From: Cladochytrium replicatum
Lineage: Eukaryota > Chytridiomycota > Chytridiomycetes > Cladochytriales > Cladochytriaceae
Reading direction: 5' to 3'
Assembly (NCBI GenBank): GCA_025526935.1
Contig: JAHLKD010000112.1
Coordinates: 106,640 to 170,639, forward strand
Length of the DNA: 64,000 nt
The position numbers and the translations under genes were made by a program. This document shows, piece after piece, positions 33,522-46,618 of the stretch (positions are counted from its first letter, which is position 1; each line of letters starts with the position of its first letter). A model generated the notes under the pieces. The model made no database searches and had not been told where the DNA came from. It saw nothing but the letters and a program-made list of their open reading frames with translations.

Positions 33522-34645
33522 ATGTGCTACGTTAAGAGTGGAAAGTCGGCGGCCGATATAGCTGCTTCCGCCGCCGCTGCTGCTGCCGCTGCCGCCAGCG
33601 CCTCAACGACCGCCCCAGTTTCCACAGACCCTTTTGCCTTCCCTGAACTGTTCAACCTCGGTGGTGATGCATTCGGAACCATTGGTTAGAGAAAAAAGTG
33701 TTCTGTCGAATGTTATGTGACTGCAGCTAACCCCACAATGCAGCAGATGGACTGGACAAGTGGAACTTTGGAGAGCTCCTGAACGGGGTCGTTGCCGACT
33801 CGATGATCCCCACAGAGCTCCCCATGCTCGACAACAACTCGTTTCTGACCAAGTGGTACGGCTCTGACTCGAACGCATCGCCTGCCGACTCGGTCGACGG
33901 GACCTTTACTACTCAGCAGCAGATCAACCAGCTTTCGCCGACCTCGAGCAGCGCGACGCTCGTGGGTTCGGGATTAGGTTATGACTCGCTGATGTGCTCG
34001 CCCAACTATACCTCGGTTAGTGTTAGTCCGTCCAGCTCGGCCTCGCCCAACTTGATCCCTGCCACTGGTGTTATTCCGACTGCTCCGGCTTCGTCGGTGA
34101 ACTTTTTCCCTCCCGAGGTCGCTTTGCCACCCTACCTCCAGTTTGCGCCCGTGTACCCTGCTGCCGCAGTAGCCCCAGCGTACCCCACCCCGGCGTCTGT
34201 GATCTCGACCCCCGCTGTCGAGAAAAAGGGCACGGCCACAGTCATTGCCCCCCCTGCCGTTGTTGCCGCCCCGGAAACCCCTTCGCTCTCTCCTGAGCCG
34301 GCGAAGCAGATCAAACGCGCGCACGACGACCACCACAGCGGAAGCGACTCGTGCGGGGACCCGCTCGCGGCCAAACGCCAGAAGAACACCGAGGCGGCTA
34401 GGCGGTCGAGGCAGCGCAAGGTGGTGCAGATGGAGACGCTGCAGGGCCAGGTTTCTGAGCTGCAAGGTGAAAACTCGAGGCTGAATGTGCGGCTTGCGGT
34501 CGTGGAGAGCGAGAGGGACCAGTGGGTCGCGAAGGAGAACGAGCTGATGGAGAGGATCAGGAGCCTTGAGAGGCAGTTGAACGAGAGTCATATGGCGGTT
34601 GTGTCGTTGGGGCTCAAGAAGGCGACGGCAGGTGGGAGAGCTTGA
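33522..34645 (+). CDS. GCN4/CPC1-like bZIP transcription factor
   Basis: Two exons, 33522-33684 and 33744-34645, give 354 aa. The N-terminal half is Ala/Ser/Pro-rich and has acidic-hydrophobic stretches (KWNFGELLNGVV, LPMLDNNSFLTKWYG) that may be activation segments. The C-terminal bZIP (residues about 282-345) has the basic region KRQKNTEAARRSRQRK, with the N-x7-R spacing and the exact NTEAARRSR core of Gcn4. A leucine zipper follows (METLQGQVSELQGENSRLNV). Gcn4/Cpc1 proteins activate amino-acid biosynthesis genes under starvation by binding TGACTC sites as dimers. The upstream ORFs at 33374-33470 fit this assignment. A Jun/AP-1-like or other bZIP role is the alternative. Confidence 0.85.
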
Positions 34646-35123
34646 TTGAGCTGTGTGTTGTTCAAGATATTGTTTATCATTTTTGGAGTGTGCTTGGATA
34701 TGGGTTGGGTGGATTTCCGTAGGATTGGACTTCTTGCAAACCGGGGGACACAACTTTTTTCTAACGTGGTGGTTTTGACTGCATGACACACAACGTACAG
34801 GCACCACGGACCCGGCATATTTTATTTCTTGTGATCCTGCAATAAGGAACCGTTTTTTGTTTCTTTCTTCTTTTTTGTCACACTTACTCGGTCGCTTTCC
34901 CTGTTCTGTTCTAGTAGTAAATCTCTGTTTCGCTGTCCTTTTCCAAAACCAATTTTAAAAAATAAACTCAAAATACTGTCTTTCCACTGCCACCACCCCA
35001 ATCTTTAATATAACCATTTTCGCTCCACTGACTCTTTAAAACTCCCCAATTTCCCACATTTTCTTTTGTTTTATTTTCAAACCTCAAATCCCAAAACCTC
35101 GACTTTTTTTCTCCTAAAGCAAA
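34646..35123. other. Gap between bZIP and USP genes
   Basis: T-rich pyrimidine tracts (34850-35115) occur before the universal stress protein gene and are typical of fungal promoters of highly expressed genes. No gene is seen. Confidence 0.45.
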
Positions 35124-35704
35124 ATGACCGCCGCTGCTCCCGCAAAGCTCGTTGTTTTCGCTCTCGACGAGTCCGACCACTCCGTCGCTGCTCTCAACTG
35201 GACCTTTGACTACATCCTCAAGGATGGTGACAAACTCACTGTCTCTGTCGTCATTGACAAGGAGGGCGACCGTGACGCCGTAAGACTGACTTGAACATCG
35301 CTCCCTCTATCTCCGAGCAGTTTTCTCATTTTTTATTGTGTTTTGCTCCTCAGACCATCTCCCGCGTCAAGACGCTCCTCCGTGCCGTGTGGCAGACCAC
35401 AACCCTCCAGGTCTCAATGTCCATGCGCGTCCTCGTCGGCAAGAAGGCGGGCGAGCAGATTGTCGGCCTCGTCGACGAGCTGAGCCCCGCCATGCTCGTC
35501 CTCGGCTCGGCTGGAAAGAACCACGTCACTGGCTTCCTCGTCGGGTCGACCTCAAACTACTGCATTGCGAACGCCAAGTGCGCTGTCATTGTCGCGCGTC
35601 TCGACGAGGAGGCGGAGGCCCGTGGACGCGGGTTGAGCGAGGCCGGTGGAAGAAGGAGGAGCAAGTCGCCCTTGCTCCAGATCGACCCCGTCAAGTTCTT
35701 GTAG
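35124..35704 (+). CDS. Universal stress protein (UspA-domain)
   Basis: Two exons, 35124-35279 and 35354-35704, give 168 aa. The fold begins KLVVFALDESDHSVAALNWT, where the family's ATP-binding Asp lies after the first strand. It ends with the nucleotide-binding loop LVLGSAGKNHVTGFLVGSTS, the G-x2-G-x9-G-S/T signature, followed by NYCIANAKCAVIVAR. So it should be an ATP-binding type of UspA protein. A 25-residue basic, Ser-containing tail (GRRRSKSPLLQ) is extra to the domain and holds a possible basophilic kinase site. The cytosolic stress role is inferred from the family. Confidence 0.9.
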
Positions 35705-36205
35705 ATTGTTGGGTGTTATGCGCGCGTGCGGGGGACGTGGGTTAGCTTTTATTGGATGAGGCGAGTGTGGAGCTGAAATTCGCTCATCCATAAGTTTGCG
35801 CCAGTCAATGCTTTGTCCCACTGGGCCTCTTCCATTTTGTTTGCGTCTTTTTTTTCCGCTGGATGGATGCCTTGTTCTCGTTTTTTGGCGGTTTTGATTT
35901 TTTCCTTTTCCTGTCAAACCATTAAGAAAGAACACTTTTCCTTCCCGGATATCACTGTGCAGCAAATCTCAAAACTGTTAATTAGGTTGAACTGAGCGAC
36001 CAAAAAAAAACGAAAGTAACATTCACCAGGAAAATTAGGAATTTGAAGGAAAGGAAGAAAGAAAAGGAGAGAGAAACTTAGTCCTGTCGACGAATCAAGA
36101 GTTGGCTCACTCCACTACACACTTGTTTCTTTCAAAATATTAACCCCACCAACTACAAGCCAAAATAAGAAATCTGTGAATGATCCACCCGAACTCTCCA
36201 TACAA
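35705..36205. other. Convergent 3' gap (USP and PKA)
   Basis: Both flanking genes end here. It is A/T-rich with no gene. Confidence 0.5.
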
Positions 36206-37970
36206 CTAAAAGTCCCTGAACTTGTCACGGTGCGGGTCGGGGCATATGACCCCATAGGGCTCATGGTCTTCCGGGTACGTGTCAAAGTTGCTCGTGTCGC
36301 CCTCGCCCTTGACCGGGGGCACGTACGGCGCCGTGTAGCCGACGCTCCGCACGCGGTCCCAGTCCACCCCCGTGAACCACTTATGCCTCTTGATATCCTC
36401 GATCCCGCCGCGCAGGTTGCCGTAGCGTTTCGTCAGGTCGGCGGTCAGAAGGCGCTTGACGAGGTCCTTGGCGTGCGGGTCAAAATGCGCCGGGAAGCGC
36501 GGTTTGCAGGCCAGGATCTTCTCGTAGAGCTTGAAGTGGTCTTCGTCGTAGAAGGGCGGGTGGCCCGCAAGCATCTGGAAAAGTGGAATGATGGTGAGAT
36601 GAATTCGAGTTTTCATGATTTCATGGCTCACTTCGTAGATGAGGACACCGAGTGCCCACCAGTCGACGGCCTTTCCGTAGGCCTTGGACTGGATGATCTC
36701 GGGTGCTAGAGAAACAAATCACAGTCAGCAAAAGAGTTCTGTTTGTCACTTCGGATGTGGGTTTCGACTTACCAAGGTAATCCGGTGTTCCGCAGAGCGT
36801 GAACGAGATGTTGTCCGGAATGTACTTTGCAAAACCGAAATCGGTGATCTTGATGTGACCTTGTGCATCAATCAACAGATTCTGCACACAGAGCAGTGAG
36901 AAATGCGACAGGTGAAAAAAACCCCCTTTCCAGATCCATCCGACTCGTACCTCTGGTTTGAGATCTCTGTACACAATGTCTTTGTTGTGCAGGTACTCGA
37001 AGGCGAGGATCACTTCTGCGGCGTAGAATCGAGCGACGTGGTTTTGGAATCGCTGCAAAAGAAAAAGAAATGAAGAAAGAGTTTTGGCGTCAGTAAACCG
37101 TCTCCTTCAGTCAGTCTCTCCCACTCGTAAATTGTTTGAGAAGTGCTCCTTGGATTATTCGATGCAAAGATCCTGCTCCGTAGAGTCCCTCCTTTCCACC
37201 ACAAAAAAAGCACCGTTCCTTCTCAAGCTCCCTCTACCGTTCCTCCCTACTTCCTCACCGAGCGCTGACAGACAAGTGGGGAATTTTGAGAGTGGTTAAC
37301 AATGACCTACCCCGCATCTCCTGAGGAACGAGAAAAGCTCTCCGCCTTGGACATACTCCATGACGAAATACAAGTTGCTGCAGTCCTGAAAGGTGCCGAG
37401 CATGTGCACGAGGAACGGGAAGTCGAGCTGGTCGAGGATCGCCCTCTCGTTGATCGTGTGCTCGACCTGCCTCATCTTCACGATCTCGGTCTTCTTCAGC
37501 ACCTTCATCGCATAAAACTTGCCCGACGACTTGAGCTGCACGAGATGCACCCTTCCGAAAGAGCCGGTGCCCAGGGTCCTGTTGATGTGAAAGTCCGCGA
37601 GCGAGTATTTGGGTCTCGACGACGCGCGCGAGGAGGCAGCTGCGGGTGCTGCGGCGGAGGAGCTCAGAGCGGTATTGCTTGCGAAGGCGTGTTGTTGTGT
37701 GTAGGAGTGGTCGTGGGTCGAGATGTTGCCGAGTGCGGCGGCCATGTTGGACAGTGGGCGGGAGTCGAGCTCCATGGCTGCTGCTGTGGATGGGGGGGAC
37801 AGGGGGTCCTTTTGCTTCAGAGTTGTGGGCGAGGGGAGGTCGATCTTGGGAGAGGAGGGCTCCTTTGAGAGCGGGAGGTCGATGGCCTTAGGGGTGGATG
37901 GGGACACGGGGCTGACCGCGTTGTTCTTCTTGCCAGAGGCCGAGTCTTTGATCTTTTTGAGGAAGGACAT
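36206..37970 (-). CDS. cAMP-dependent protein kinase (PKA) catalytic subunit
   Basis: Five exons, 37311-37970, 36951-37052, 36773-36881, 36632-36705 and 36206-36574, give 437 aa. A 115-residue Pro/Ser-rich N-terminal extension precedes the AGC kinase domain: [11 protein letters not shown] (Gly loop), YAMKVLKK (ATP lysine), [32 protein letters not shown] (catalytic loop), ITDFGFAK and the activation segment [12 protein letters not shown] with its phosphorylatable Thr. It continues [27 protein letters not shown] and NFDTYPED, and ends KFRDF, the PKA-type F-x-x-F tail that folds on the N-lobe. The start is the ATG at 37970 ([10 protein letters not shown]); the frame is open a little further left without ATG. 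It shares a 530-bp divergent promoter with the myosin-chitin synthase. Confidence 0.93.
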
Positions 37971-38502
37971 CTGGGGGTTAGCGGGGAGTTGGAACACCGG
38001 GGAGTTAATCTGGGACTGTGACAGCAATTATTAGGAAGAGTCCGTACCTATGCAACACTGGGACAGGAACCAGGACACCTGGAACAACAAACGTATCTTC
38101 AGCAGTATTCTGCCTTTGCGGACTTAATACAAGATCAGTAAACAAACGAATCTTGGGCCGATGATTGGCCTCGCTTATGGTGTTAATAATGCCTTGGAGA
38201 GGTCGACGATTGCATGCCTAAACACATACGGTACGCAAAGAGAAGCAGTCTTTGCGTAGATTGTACCGTTGCAGCTTGATACTACTGCTAACTGGACTTA
38301 CACTTAATAAAGCTCTATTTAAATTCTCGAGCGAAGCTCTGGAGCTTTATCATTGGTCGTTTCTGGTGAGCTTGACTCTTGAAGTTTATACTGACTCGTC
38401 CGATCACAGCCCAAAAATACTGATCGCTTGTTTTGCAACAAAAGCATAGTTTCTCCCAGTTAAGTTTTATAGGAGTCTTCTCCTTGCCTGGTGATTCAAA
38501 CA
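37971..38502. promoter_or_regulatory. Divergent promoter between PKA and myosin-chitin synthase
   Basis: The two start codons face away from each other over 532 bases. No gene is visible in between. Shared regulatory elements are possible. Confidence 0.5.
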
Positions 38503-41500
38503 ATGAACCGACCTGGGCGAGCACAGAAGCGTGCCACGCAAGTTGTCAGCCTCGCAGCCCTCGCCGTCACCGAAACCATCGGCGACAACATCACCGCATA
38601 CCGCAACATCCTCCCCGACGTCCCCGCCAACGCATCCACTGTGATCCCACCCTCGACCGAAGACGTCACGCAGAACTTTGTCGCTCGACATGCAAAGGAC
38701 GAGAACTACACTGCGATCGGAGACAGGGTACTTGTTTCCGTGAACCTCGGGATCACGCACGAGAGGTTCTCGGACAATGCGTCCAAGGCCGCTGCGACGC
38801 ATACGAAGGCGACGTCGAATGGGGTGCTTGGGGAGAGCGGGGCGAAGGCGCAGAAACCCCCTCATGTGTTTGAGATTGTGGGATCGGCGTATGCGCATAT
38901 GATTCGGCAGAAGGAAGATCAGAGCATTTTGCTTTTGTGAGTACTCGGAAAGAATAGCTGGATCATTCAAAACGTCTGATCTTGGGATCTGGTTTCAAGG
39001 GGAGAGTCGGGGTCTGGGAAGACAGAGTCGCATAGAATTGTCACGCGGAACCTTTTGGATCTGGGGAAAGCTGGGAAGGTCAAATCCAAGACACAGTCGG
39101 CGATCCTGCGTCTGGAAACCATCTTTGCGGCATTTGGAAACGCACACACTCGTGCAAACACCAATGCCTCCCGCTTCGGACGTTACTCCGAGTACCAATT
39201 CAGCGAAGAAGGTCACCTTATCGGTACCAAGATGCTCGACTATCTCCTTGAAAAGGAGCGCTTGACACACTGCGGTGCCGACGAGTTCAACTTTAATATC
39301 TTCTACCAGCTTTTGGCTGGTGCCACGCAAGAGGAACGGTCCGAGCTTTGGTTGACTGATCTGGCGTACTTCCATTACCTGAATCAGACGCGGGCCAAGT
39401 ATACCCGCCACGCAGAGGATGTAAAGGCGCTCGAGGAGCTGCGGGATAACCTGAAGGTCCTGGGGATCGGTCACAAGTCTCAGAGTGGGATCTTCAGGTT
39501 GCTTTCCGCCGTACTTCACCTTGGGAATGTAACTTTTGTCGACAACGTCAAGCACGCAAACGATTCATGCTCTGTGAAGAACTTTGAAGTTGTGGAGCAG
39601 GTATGAATGAAACGCTGTCAGATGAACCTCCTCTCACAGCCATTGTCAGGTTGCGGAACTGCTGAGTGTCTCCCCGGATGCCCTTAGCCAGACTCTGACC
39701 AGCCGCACTCTCATTGTAAACGGTGAGACGTTCTCGTTCCTGCTCAAAGCCGACGAAGCCGTCAAGCAGCGGGATGCCGTCGCTCGGACGCTGTACGCTC
39801 GTTTCTTCAGCTGGCTCGTGGAGCAGACAAACAAGAAGCTCTGTCGCCCCGAAGAGGAGATGGCGAACTTTATCGCCGTGGTTGAGTTCCCGGGAAGTTC
39901 GGGACAAGATGCACACGTCCACGGGTGCCACCAGTTGCTGACCAACTATGCCAACGAGCGACTGCAAGCGTTTGCGAACGACCAGCTCGTTTCGCTGCCT
40001 CAAAATGCGTTTTTAGCCGAAGGCATCGACTCGGTTCCGCCTCCAATGATCGCAAACTATCCTCTGCTTGAGCTTATGGGTGGTCCACTTCAAGCCGGGC
40101 ATCCGAATGCAAAACCCGGAATTCTGAACTTGCTTGACATCGAGAGCTCGAAGAAGCAGAATCAACGTGATCCTGATGAAGCCGTTGTTCAGTGGTTCAA
40201 GGATGTGCACGGCGACAACACACAGTTTGCGACACCGTCAAAGAAGTCAGTTACACATCAGTTTTCGATTCGTCACTTTGGAGGATTGGTCACTTACGAC
40301 ACGCACGGTTGGATCGAACTCAACTCAGAGACTCTCAACGCGGACGCTGTTTCTCTTGTTCGAGGCACGGCGCATCAATCTCCCTCCAGTGATGCTTTCA
40401 TCCGGAAACTCTTCACCTCGGTTCCCGCCATCTTCCATCCGCAAGCGAGCGAGAACATCATCGCAATCACGAGGAGCGATAGCATCAAGAAGAAAAGCAA
40501 CAAGCGCAAATCGCACATCTCGCATCTCAACTCGCCCATGGTTGGAGAAAGTGGGAGCCCTTCCCGCGCCGGCGGCGACTCGATTGACGTTGCTTCAGTC
40601 AAAGGTGCAGACACCATTTCTGTCCACCAGAGGGAAGAAGAAGATATCGTACTGATCCCGACAGTATCGACCGATCTTCAAACATCGCTTTCGCAACTGC
40701 TCGATGCACTCTCTGACACTCGCACTTGGTTCGTGTACCACCTTCGTCCGTCAAACTACGCATCAGCAAACTCTAGCAACCTGAGAAAGATCGATAGTGC
40801 TGCGATCCATCGCCAGGTGACCTCCTTTGGTATTACAGGGATGTCGGTCCTCGCAGGGACGTTGTACACAGCAACGATCCCGTGCGAGGAGTTCCTGACC
40901 CGATACGACGCGCTTTTGGCCGGAAACCGTGGCTTGAATCTCAAGTACGAGAACACGGCCCGCGACAAGTGCCGCAAGTATCTTATTGAGTTCAAGAGCT
41001 TGGGACCGCGCTACGTCGCTGTGGGCAAGTCTCATGTCTTCCTTGCGGAGGCGGTGTGGAGATCTTTGGAGGATAGTTTGAGGCGGATCGAAGACGATGG
41101 GGAGAAGCGCGGCGGGGAATTGAATAGGGATGTTGGAGATGAAGACGAGGAAGGAGACGATGTTGCGCTTGGAGCGGTGCGCGGTGCTCGTGGGACTGTG
41201 AAGGACGACGAAGACGATGCTTGGAATGATGCCATCAAGGATGAAGAATTGAGAGAGAGGGAGAAGGCCGGTGGTATGGGTGTGACTGGTGACTTTGAGA
41301 AGAAGAGGCTTCCTACGGCAGCATCAGATGGGACGCTTGTTTCTGTTGACGGGTTGGATACCAAAGAAAAAGTTGTGTTGGATATGGGAACTGGAGGCGA
41401 GGCACCGAGTGCGAAACGGAAGAGCAGGTGGCGGCGGGACGGGAAGAAAACCGAGGATGAGAAACGTGCGACGAAGGAGGTGGATGAGCAGCCCATGTCT

Positions 41501-44500
41501 CTGCAAAGGAAGCAGTGGGTGTGCTGCACCTGGTTCCTCACTTGGTGGATTCCAAGCTACTTCCTTCGGGTGTGCGGCAAGATGACCCGGCCAGATATTC
41601 AGATGGCGTGGAGAGAGAAGTTTGCTCTTAACCTTCTCATCTACTTCTGCTGTGTCGTTCTATTGTTCTACATCGTCGTGCTCGGCCGGATCATTTGCCC
41701 AAAACGAGCTGTCCTGGGACAGGGAGAAGTAGACGGCAAAATCAAGATCAACAACCCTTACGTCTCGATGTACGGCGATTACTACAAGATTAACGACATT
41801 GTAAAAACGCACGTCACGGTCAATGAGTACTTCAATGATCAGGCGATGATTACGGAAGTGCTTGGAAGAGATGTCTCCGCGCTATTCGACAAGACTTTGG
41901 TTTGGCAAAAGTACTGCCCGATGCTGTCAAAACGTGGTGGACCGCCTTCTGGGTGGACTACATACTATCTGAAAGAGATGTGGCCTTCGAACGACAAGTC
42001 TATCTGGGCTCAGCACATCAAAGACAGGACCCGGGACTACGTTGGTGAAATGTCGTACATGAAGAAAGGCCAGATCGCACGCGACGCAGCTTGGGTAGAG
42101 CAGTACATTTCCTCAGACCTTTTGCGCCATTATGTCCTCGTTGCTTATGACAAGGTCTACGACTTTACGGGATATATGCAGCTTGATTCGACACAAAAGT
42201 TCTTGGGAACTAACATGAACTCGATCATAGAGAGGGTGGGCCAAACGGGCAAGGATGCAACGCCGTTCATCGAGCAGCTGAAGACCATCTCCGGAGAAGA
42301 CTATGCCGGCATTAGGAAGTGCATGGATGGATTCTTCTACTACGGTGTTGTCGATCATCGCCTTGATGCTCAGTGTGTGTTTTCCAACTACATTCTGTTG
42401 GCGTCGACAATTGTTATCGTTGCTCTGATCGGAGTCAAATTCCTTGCGGCGATCAACTTTGGATGGGGAACCCGTGCACCGGAAGATTTTGATAAATTTG
42501 TCATCATTCAGGTTCCTTGTTACACTGAGGGTGCTGAGTCCCTTGCGAAAACCTTTGAATCAGTAGCACTCTCAAAGTATGATGATCGACACAAACTCAT
42601 GTTTGTCATTTGCGATGGTGGGAGTTTCGAAACACTGTTGGATCTTCAACGCTGACATTGTATTCGTTTCTTTAGGTATGATTATTGGAAGCGGGAATGA
42701 CCGTGCAACCCCCCGAATCGCGCTTGACATCCTTGGTGTCGATCCGTTCGTTGACCCACCTGCTCGTTCTTATCACGCACTTGGAGAAGGAAACAAACAG
42801 CACAACATGGCTAAAATTTATTCGGGACTGTACGAGGTGCAGGGTCGCACTATGCCCTTCGTTTGCGTGGTTAAAGTTGGAAAGCCGTCGGAGAGATCCA
42901 AGCCCGGAAACAGAGGAAAACGTGACTCACAGTTGGTTCTCATGCGCTTCCTCTCGCGAGTCCACTTCCAAGCTGAGATGTCTCCGCTTGATCTCGAGAT
43001 GTATCACAACATCAAGAACGTTATTGGGGTAGATCCTAGCTTGTATGAGTACGTGCTGATGGTGGATGCGGATACAGAAGTGTTACAAGATGGAATTAAT
43101 CGATTGATTTCGCACTGTGTGAACGACGCCAAGGTATGGAAAGTGGTATTTCTCTCCTTATTTATAACCTTTATTTTCAGCTTATGGGAATCTGTGGCGA
43201 AACTGTAATTGCAAATGACATGGACAGTTGGGTGACAATGATTCAAGTTTACGAGTACTTTATCAGTCACCATATGTAAGTACGGTCAATTTTCTGTGGT
43301 CATATTACTCAATATTTCTGTGCCGCAGAGCAAAAGCATTCGAATCTATGTTTGGAACCGTGACCTGTCTTCCCGGTTGTTTCTGTATGTACCGCATCCG
43401 AACTCCCGCCAAGAACCTCCCGCTTCTCATCTCTCCGGCCGTGATCCAAGACTACAGCGAGAACAACGTCGACACCTTGCACAAGAAGAACCTCCTCCAT
43501 CTCGGAGAAGACCGTTACCTCACGACACTAATGCTCAAGCACTTCCCTTACATGAAACTCACCTTCACGCCTGATGCCAAATGCATGACCATCGTACCCG
43601 ACCGATGGGACGTTCTTGTGTCACAGCGTCGTCGATGGATCAACTCGACAGTGCATAATCTTGTTGAGCTTCTTGCGCTCCCTCAGCTTTGCGGTTTCTG
43701 CTTCTTCTCGATGCGGTTCGTAATCTTCTTTGATTTGTTTGCGACGTTCGTGCAACCGGCTTCGCTTCTCTATATTGGATATTTGATCTATACTCTTGTA
43801 ACGGACGAGGAAGGATCGATTCCGTTGGTTTCGTTGATCATGATCGGTGCGGCATATGGCCTTCAAGTCATTGTCTTCATCTTGAAGAGGGAGTGGCAGC
43901 ATATCGCTTGGATGATCATCGTGAGTACTGTATGTTCAACTCTAGATGGCTACTAATGTGGGTGCAAACACAATAGTATCTACTGGCTATGCCTGTGTTT
44001 GGATTCTACCTTCCCCTGTATTCGTTCTGGCACTTCGACGACTTTTCTTGGGGTAATACGCGTCTCGTGGTCGGCGAGTCTGGGCAGAAAGTCCATGTCG
44101 GTGAAGGAGAAGAGGTACAAATTTGTGGTTTATAGGACTCAGATATCTCTGACGTACGTCTTGCAGTTTGATCCAGCCTCTGTCCCCTGGAAGACATGGA
44201 AGGAATACGAGCAGGAGCTCCTTGATGCCGCACAAAAGGAGGAACAGGATCCGAGTAAAAAGGTGTACACCGGAACTGTTTACGGAGGAGATCGCGGCGC
44301 CAGCGTGTATGGCGGAGCACCGGGAGCATATGCAGGAAGCGTCTATGGAGGTGCAACTATTGCCGGCAGTGTGTATGGCGGTGTACCTGTCGCTGGGAGC
44401 GTGTATGGTGGTGCACAAGTTGCAGGAAGCGTCTATGGTGGTGCTCCCGTGGCTGGAAGTGTATATGGCGGTGTTCCTCCGATTACAGGAAGTGTTTACG

Positions 44501-44904
44501 GCGGAGCACCAACTGCGAGTGTGTACGGAGGGTTACCACCCGTGCCATCTGTATACGCACAATCCCTGTACGGTGGAAAGGGTGCATATGTAGGATCTGT
44601 CTATGGAGCGGGAGTTGCATCGTCGCCTCACCTTGGAGCGATCCCACCAGCTCCATCAGCATACGGGGGAGTGGATTTGAGTGGATATTCTAGTAGTGCC
44701 TACGGTGGTGCACCTCTGGGTCGCCAGCCGACGGATCAGGAGCTTCTGGAGGAGATCCGAAGGGTTTTGGCGAAAGCGAATCTAATGACGGTGACCAAGA
44801 AGTCTGTGAGAGAACAAGTGGGAATGCGATTCGGAGTGGATCTTACTTCCCGCAAAGACGAGATCAATGCTATTATCGATGGGGTTTTGAAAGGCGGTCT
44901 TTAG
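38503..44904 (+). CDS. Class V/VII chitin synthase with N-terminal myosin motor-like domain
   Basis: Eight exons (38503-38936, 39000-39600, 39650-42617, 42676-43133, 43181-43275, 43329-43920, 43977-44114, 44167-44904) give 2007 aa. The myosin-like head (1-about 760) has P-loop [13 protein letters not shown] and switch-[11 protein letters not shown]. Switch II is degenerate (VVEFPG). A charged linker, TM segments and a cytochrome-b5-like domain ([18 protein letters not shown]) follow. The glycosyltransferase (about 1280-1760) has [13 protein letters not shown]-type start [26 protein letters not shown] and the product motif [11 protein letters not shown] helices come next, then a repetitive SVYGG linker and a C-terminal DEK_C domain ([20 protein letters not shown]). 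It makes chitin from UDP-GlcNAc at the plasma membrane; the motor-like head tethers transport vesicles to actin in characterised fungi. A further 5' exon is possible. Confidence 0.95.
44275..44560 (+). repeat. Coding tandem repeat (SVYGG, about 10 codons per unit) in the chitin synthase tail
   Basis: Eight SVYGG units and one TVYGG, mostly spaced ten residues apart (for example [20 protein letters not shown]), lie between the last TM region and the DEK_C domain. Codon-level variation between units shows the array is old enough to have diverged. Confidence 0.9.
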
Positions 44905-45065
44905 GCTGAACATTATGTTGTTTTGACATTTTGAAAAATTTGTCTCTATTGAACCAATAAAACTTTATCAAAAAGTTGAAATTTTTGCAGCCAGCCACTG
45001 GAGGGCAACAAATTGCATATCCGAGGGACCCTGGGGGGCAGAGAAGAGCAGACAAACGATGAACG

Positions 45066-46618
45066 ATGGTCGAGCTGGACGCAGAAGTGTATCTGGCGTG
45101 TATCATCACGATGTGCATCGGTGTGGGGGCGACGGTCGCACTCGTAGCTGTCTTGGCGTGGAGAGTCAGACAAGTGACGTTTCCAAACTCAGTCCCCTTC
45201 CATAGCTGGTCACGATTCCAGACACTCTCAATCTGCTCGTGCACTGGCGCAATCGTTTTCCAAGTGACCTCGATAAGTATGACGTGGATTGATTCTTGTT
45301 GAGCTGCCGCTTACACATTTACCAAGTTGAACTGATTCTTGTTATGAACATTTCTCCGGAGAACTTGACGAAATCACCAGCAGCGATACCTGGCGTCTGG
45401 AACAAGGGAGTGCAAAAGTGTGTTGCAGAAATTACACACTTCTCAGGCAGCGCTGATGTTAAATAGGTTCTTGGTGTCACTTACCGAATCGATTGGACAA
45501 GTTTCTCTCGCAACAACTGGTATGATTGCAACTTATATGTGCCAGCACGTCTTCTGATACTGCTCTCGCATTTGGGCAATAGTTTACTTGTACTTCCTCA
45601 TCCTGATGGAAAGGCTAGCTGCCTTTCGCTTTTTGTTATCAGGTATCCACCATAAACAGGCGATATATATTTGGCATACCCTTAACTCTTAAATCATGTT
45701 TCATCCAAAGCGCGACTCTTTCAAATTATTTACACCCCGATCTTTATTTTGGGGACGCTCCTTTTCCTGCTGATGCTACTGCCCACCTTTCTTATCAACA
45801 CGGTCTCCCTCTCGGATCCAGCGATCGAGTTTCTGGTTGTGGGGAGTGCCACGTTGATCTTTTTATCGAGTATCATCGAGTTGGCTCTCTCAATCGCGCT
45901 ATGCCGAACATTCTTCGTCAGGACATGGGGTCATAGGCACCAGGACTCCTGGAGTTTGGGCCACCGATTGCCCAATGGAGGTTTTTCAAACACAGAGGTA
46001 AGACTACGTTAGGTCCATAATCCTACCGATTCTCATCGAGAACCCACCAAACAGAGTCAACAGAAACCAAATACAGCATCCATACGATCGTCACGCTCCA
46101 ACGCACCGACGTTCCTGCCGAATTCGGTCTTTAACTCCCAGAGTCACCAAACCACTGACACATCTGCATCCAACCTATCGGAATCTCATTTCAGTGATCG
46201 TCCAAGCAATCACTCCAACACACTTATCGTGGCGCGTCCATCCGGTTTGACTATTCATTCCCGATCAGACGCTTTATCTACGCGCTCTCTCACCACAGTT
46301 CTTCGTGACACCTACCAGCGACGTACGCTGTTGCTTTTTGTCGCAATCGTGCTGGCTGATGCGGCGGGTGTTTTGTTTTATTCGCTTTCGATAATGCCTG
46401 AAGCACAATCGATGTCGCGACCACTGGAGGTAGGTGCTTTAGTTGTTATTGGAATAAAATCTTACAGTCTTGTATTCTGTGTTCAGATTATTGGGAGATC
46501 AACTATTGCTTTCCATATCATGCTTGCGTTGATCTTTCTGGAATCCTTCAAGCAGATATTGCATCCCAATTATTTTTCAGGAAGTGATCTTTCCACTGCG
46601 GTTCTTACCGTGCTCTAA
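45066..46618 (+). CDS. Seven-transmembrane protein, receptor-like, unrecognised family
   Basis: Seven exons (45066-45276, 45327-45417, 45467-45519, 45583-45642, 45711-45997, 46055-46429, 46487-46618) join in frame to 402 aa. Seven hydrophobic segments: LACIITMCIGVGATVALVAV, then about TGAIVFQVTSISIELILVM, GQVSLATTVYLYFLILMERL, IIYTPIFILGTLLFLLMLLP, FLVVGSATLIFLSSIIELAL, LLLFVAIVLADAAGVLFYSL and AFHIMLALIFLESFKQIL. A 120-residue Ser/Asn-rich loop lies between TM5 and TM6, the place of the G-protein-coupling loop in GPCRs. No DRY or NPxxY motif is seen. I cannot place it in a named family. Decayed copies follow directly downstream. Confidence 0.7.

Noticed and set aside
33974-34807. 277-codon minus-strand frame over the bZIP gene
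   Set aside because: Antisense shadow of the bZIP exon, no domain of its own.
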